A stretch of 15,934 nucleotides of DNA, taken from NCBI GenBank assembly GCA_902795725.1, contig CADBLY010000048.1, positions 1 through 15,934 on the forward strand, written 5' to 3'. A program made the position numbers and the translations under genes. Source of the DNA: an uncultured Erysipelotrichaceae bacterium. GTDB lineage: Bacteria; Bacillota_I; Bacilli_A; RF39; UBA660. Each line of letters starts with the position of its first letter. Position 1 is the first letter of the stretch. This document shows positions 13,950 to 15,934 of the stretch, one piece after another. The notes beneath the pieces are model-generated. The model ran no database searches, was not told where the DNA came from, and saw only the letters and a program-made list of their open reading frames with translations.

Positions 13950-15671
13950 ATGAAAAGAATATTAATGTTGGTTTTAGTAGGCTTTCTTGGAGCTATGCTA
14001 TTTATTTTTAGTTTTGGATATAGTAAAGCTAAGAATCCTTATAGTTTTTATCAAGTTTATTTAGATGGTAAAAATATTGGTATGATTAATTCAAAACGTG
14101 AGTTAGAAAATTATATTAATAATCAAGGTAAACAAATTCGTAAGAATGTTTTAAAATATAATGAGAAGATAGAAAGTATTGATACAGTTGATGAATATTT
14201 AAATAGTATTAGTTTAAGTGAAGATGAAATGAATACTTTTAATACTTTATCTAAATTAGATAAGGTTAAATATGTAATTAAAAACAAAGATACATTAAAA
14301 ATAAGCCAAGTAAAGTTAGAACAATTTGATTTTTATATTAAAAATCATTTAGAGAAATTGAGTGAAGTTGATATCAAGAATATGAAAGATTATGCAGATT
14401 TGAATGCTATATATTTGTCGGCTGAAACAATATATACACCTAATGGCATTGATATAAAAAAAGTATATACTTATAAAAATGAAACAGAGAAAGTATCTGA
14501 TTTATATGCTAAAATTATTAGTGAAAAAAATTGTACTATAGCAGGATATAAGTTTACAATTAAAGGTAAAGATGAAAAAGAAAAGACTATTTATGTAACG
14601 GATAATAAGATTTTTTCAAGTGCGATTGATACTTTGGCTGAGATATTTGTAGGAACAAAAGAGTATACAGCTTATAAAGAGAATAATCAAAATGATATTG
14701 TTGATACAGGGTCAATCATTGAAAGTGTATATGTTGATGAAGATATAACTTATAAAGCTACTAATATTTCAACCAGTGAAAAAATTTATACTAATAGTGA
14801 TGATTTAGCTAAATATTTGTTGTATGGGGATGAATATAGCGAAACAAAAGTTAAAGTTGAAGATGGAGATTCAATTAGTAGTATTGCGTTTAATAATCAG
14901 ATAAGTGTGAATGAATTCTTAATTTCTAATGATGAGTATACTAGTGAAGATAATTTACTTTATGCTGGTAAAGAAGTAACGATTGCACAAATTAATCCAC
15001 AAGTAAATGTGGTTGTTGAAACTCATAGTGTCTCTGATGTTGAATCAAATTATAATACAATTGAACAACATGATTCTAATATGATACAAGGTGATGAAGT
15101 TGTTACTCAAGAAGGTGAAAAGGGAATAGATCGTATTACGCAAAGTATTAAATCGGTTAATGGGCAAGTTAACTATGTTCAAGTTAATCAACGAGAAACT
15201 TTAAAAGCCCCAACTGCGAAAATTGTTACAGTTGGATCTAAGGTTATTCCAACCGTTGGTAGTACTAAATCTTGGGGTTGGCCAACAGCTCCTGGTTATA
15301 CTATTACATCAGGATTTGAGTATCGTATTAATCCAGTAGATGGAAGCCACGAATTGCACAGTGGAATTGATATTGCTGGTACAGGATATGGTTCTCCTGT
15401 ATATGTAACTAATAATGGAACAATAACAAAGATGAGTTATGCTTATAACTATGGTAATCATATATTTGTTGACCATGGTAATGGATTTTATACGGTATAT
15501 GCTCATATGTCAGGATTTGTTAGTGGATTACATGTCGGTAGTGTGGTTGAACGTGGGCAACAAATTGGATATGTAGGTGCGACGGGATATGCAACAGGTC
15601 CACATCTTCATTACGAAATAAGGACTTGTGAAAGATATGCCTGCATTACAAATCCACTTAAGTATTATTAA
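13950..15671 (+). CDS. Membrane-anchored LysM/G5/M23 peptidoglycan endopeptidase
   Basis: 573 residues. An N-terminal membrane anchor or signal (residues 4-24) is followed by a long Lys/Asp-rich stalk (30-295) of unknown fold. Next come a LysM-like module (about 299-347, GDSISSIAF...YAGKEVTI), a G5-like domain (about 350-431, ending VTVGSK) and an M23 metallopeptidase domain (about 447-571). The zinc ligands are intact: HSGID (H470, D474) and HLH (H552, H554), with YAHM (H519) completing the active site. It should cut peptide cross-bridges outside the membrane. It sits between dnaB and walJ, near where the WalRK wall-homeostasis cluster lies in Bacillus. AGGTGA precedes the start, and the stop overlaps the walJ start. 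Confidence 0.9.
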   Translation: MKRILMLVLVGFLGAMLFIFSFGYSKAKNPYSFYQVYLDGKNIGMINSKRELENYINNQGKQIRKNVLKYNEKIESIDTVDEYLNSISLSEDEMNTFNTLSKLDKVKYVIKNKDTLKISQVKLEQFDFYIKNHLEKLSEVDIKNMKDYADLNAIYLSAETIYTPNGIDIKKVYTYKNETEKVSDLYAKIISEKNCTIAGYKFTIKGKDEKEKTIYVTDNKIFSSAIDTLAEIFVGTKEYTAYKENNQNDIVDTGSIIESVYVDEDITYKATNISTSEKIYTNSDDLAKYLLYGDEYSETKVKVEDGDSISSIAFNNQISVNEFLISNDEYTSEDNLLYAGKEVTIAQINPQVNVVVETHSVSDVESNYNTIEQHDSNMIQGDEVVTQEGEKGIDRITQSIKSVNGQVNYVQVNQRETLKAPTAKIVTVGSKVIPTVGSTKSWGWPTAPGYTITSGFEYRINPVDGSHELHSGIDIAGTGYGSPVYVTNNGTITKMSYAYNYGNHIFVDHGNGFYTVYAHMSGFVSGLHVGSVVERGQQIGYVGATGYATGPHLHYEIRTCERYACITNPLKYY

Positions 15672-15934
15672 TGGAAGTATGTGTTATATCAAGTGGTAGT
15701 AAGGGTAATTGTACTTTAGTTAAAACAAAAAAACACAATATACTTATTGATATTGGTAATAGTTGTAAGTATGTTTGTGATACATTAGCTAGTTTATCTA
15801 TACTACCACAAGATATTGATATGGTTCTTGTCACACATGCCCACGTAGATCATGTGGCAGGACTTAGAGTTTTTTGTAAGAAGTATCATCCAAAAGTATA
15901 TATTACGGATAAGATACTTAAAGAAGCAAATATA
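15671..15934 (+). CDS. walJ: WalJ/YycJ metallo-beta-lactamase-fold hydrolase (partial, cut by the window edge)
   Basis: The ATG at 15671 shares its A with the TAA of the peptidase gene (TAATG), and 88 codons remain open to the window end. The start MEVCVISSGSKGNCTLV and the metal motif HAHVDH (residues 56-61) followed by AGL match the WalJ/YycJ family, which usually has VTHEHSDHIKGL. These are dinuclear-zinc nucleases or hydrolases linked to the WalRK regulon and to mismatch repair or replication. No Shine-Dalgarno site is visible, so translation probably depends on termination-reinitiation from the upstream gene. The 3' part lies outside the window. Confidence 0.88.
   Translation, partial: MEVCVISSGSKGNCTLVKTKKHNILIDIGNSCKYVCDTLASLSILPQDIDMVLVTHAHVDHVAGLRVFCKKYHPKVYITDKILKEANI

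Overview
The window is very AT-rich DNA from a low-GC Firmicutes-type bacterium (Bacillota, probably an uncultured member of the class Bacilli). The evidence is the gene set and order: parA-parB, a DUF951-type gene, ychF, yvcK-whiA, and a GdpP-like DHH gene followed by rplI-dnaB-M23 peptidase-walJ. These match the origin-proximal blocks known from Bacillus and relatives. TGA is used as a stop (end of the DHH gene at 12168-12170) and Trp is TGG, so the standard bacterial code applies rather than the Mycoplasma code. Nearly all genes are on the + strand and tightly packed, with short gaps, small overlaps and good Shine-Dalgarno sites.

Layout. (1) 70-2763: a promoter, then parA, parB, an MscS-type channel gene and a DUF951-type small protein, overlapping or abutting, probably one operon. 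(2) 2773-4317: an AbgT-family transporter closed by an intrinsic terminator. (3) 4320-7780: an accessory island holding three related pieces of one exported-protein family. Piece A (4388-4576) has a promoter and a signal-peptide leader but no body. Piece B (4797-5924) is an intact 375-residue gene behind a long hairpin and a 15-T tract. Piece C (6600-7712) is an open body with no leader and no start codon. A small reverse-strand ORF (5946-6293) converges on B and shares its terminator. (4) 7810-7970: a promoter, a foldable ~120-nt leader and an intrinsic terminator ahead of ychF; this may be a small RNA or an attenuator. (5) 8002-10985: ychF, yvcK and whiA. (6) 11193-15934: a soluble DHH-DHHA1 phosphodiesterase, rplI, dnaB, a membrane-anchored LysM/G5/M23 peptidase and the start of walJ, which runs off the right edge.

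The housekeeping parts fit together as chromosome segregation (ParA/ParB), replication (DnaB), ribosome function and stress (L9, YchF), c-di-AMP-type nucleotide turnover (DHH-DHHA1), and cell-wall homeostasis (YvcK, M23 peptidase, WalJ). The distinctive part is the island at 4.3-7.8 kb. The leader without a body (A) and the body without a leader (C) are complementary halves that break at nearly the same codon, and a complete paralog lies between them. This could be ordinary duplication and decay, or an expression site plus silent cassette that lets a surface protein be varied by recombination. I see no recombinase, transposase, reverse transcriptase, tRNA, rRNA or CRISPR array in the window.
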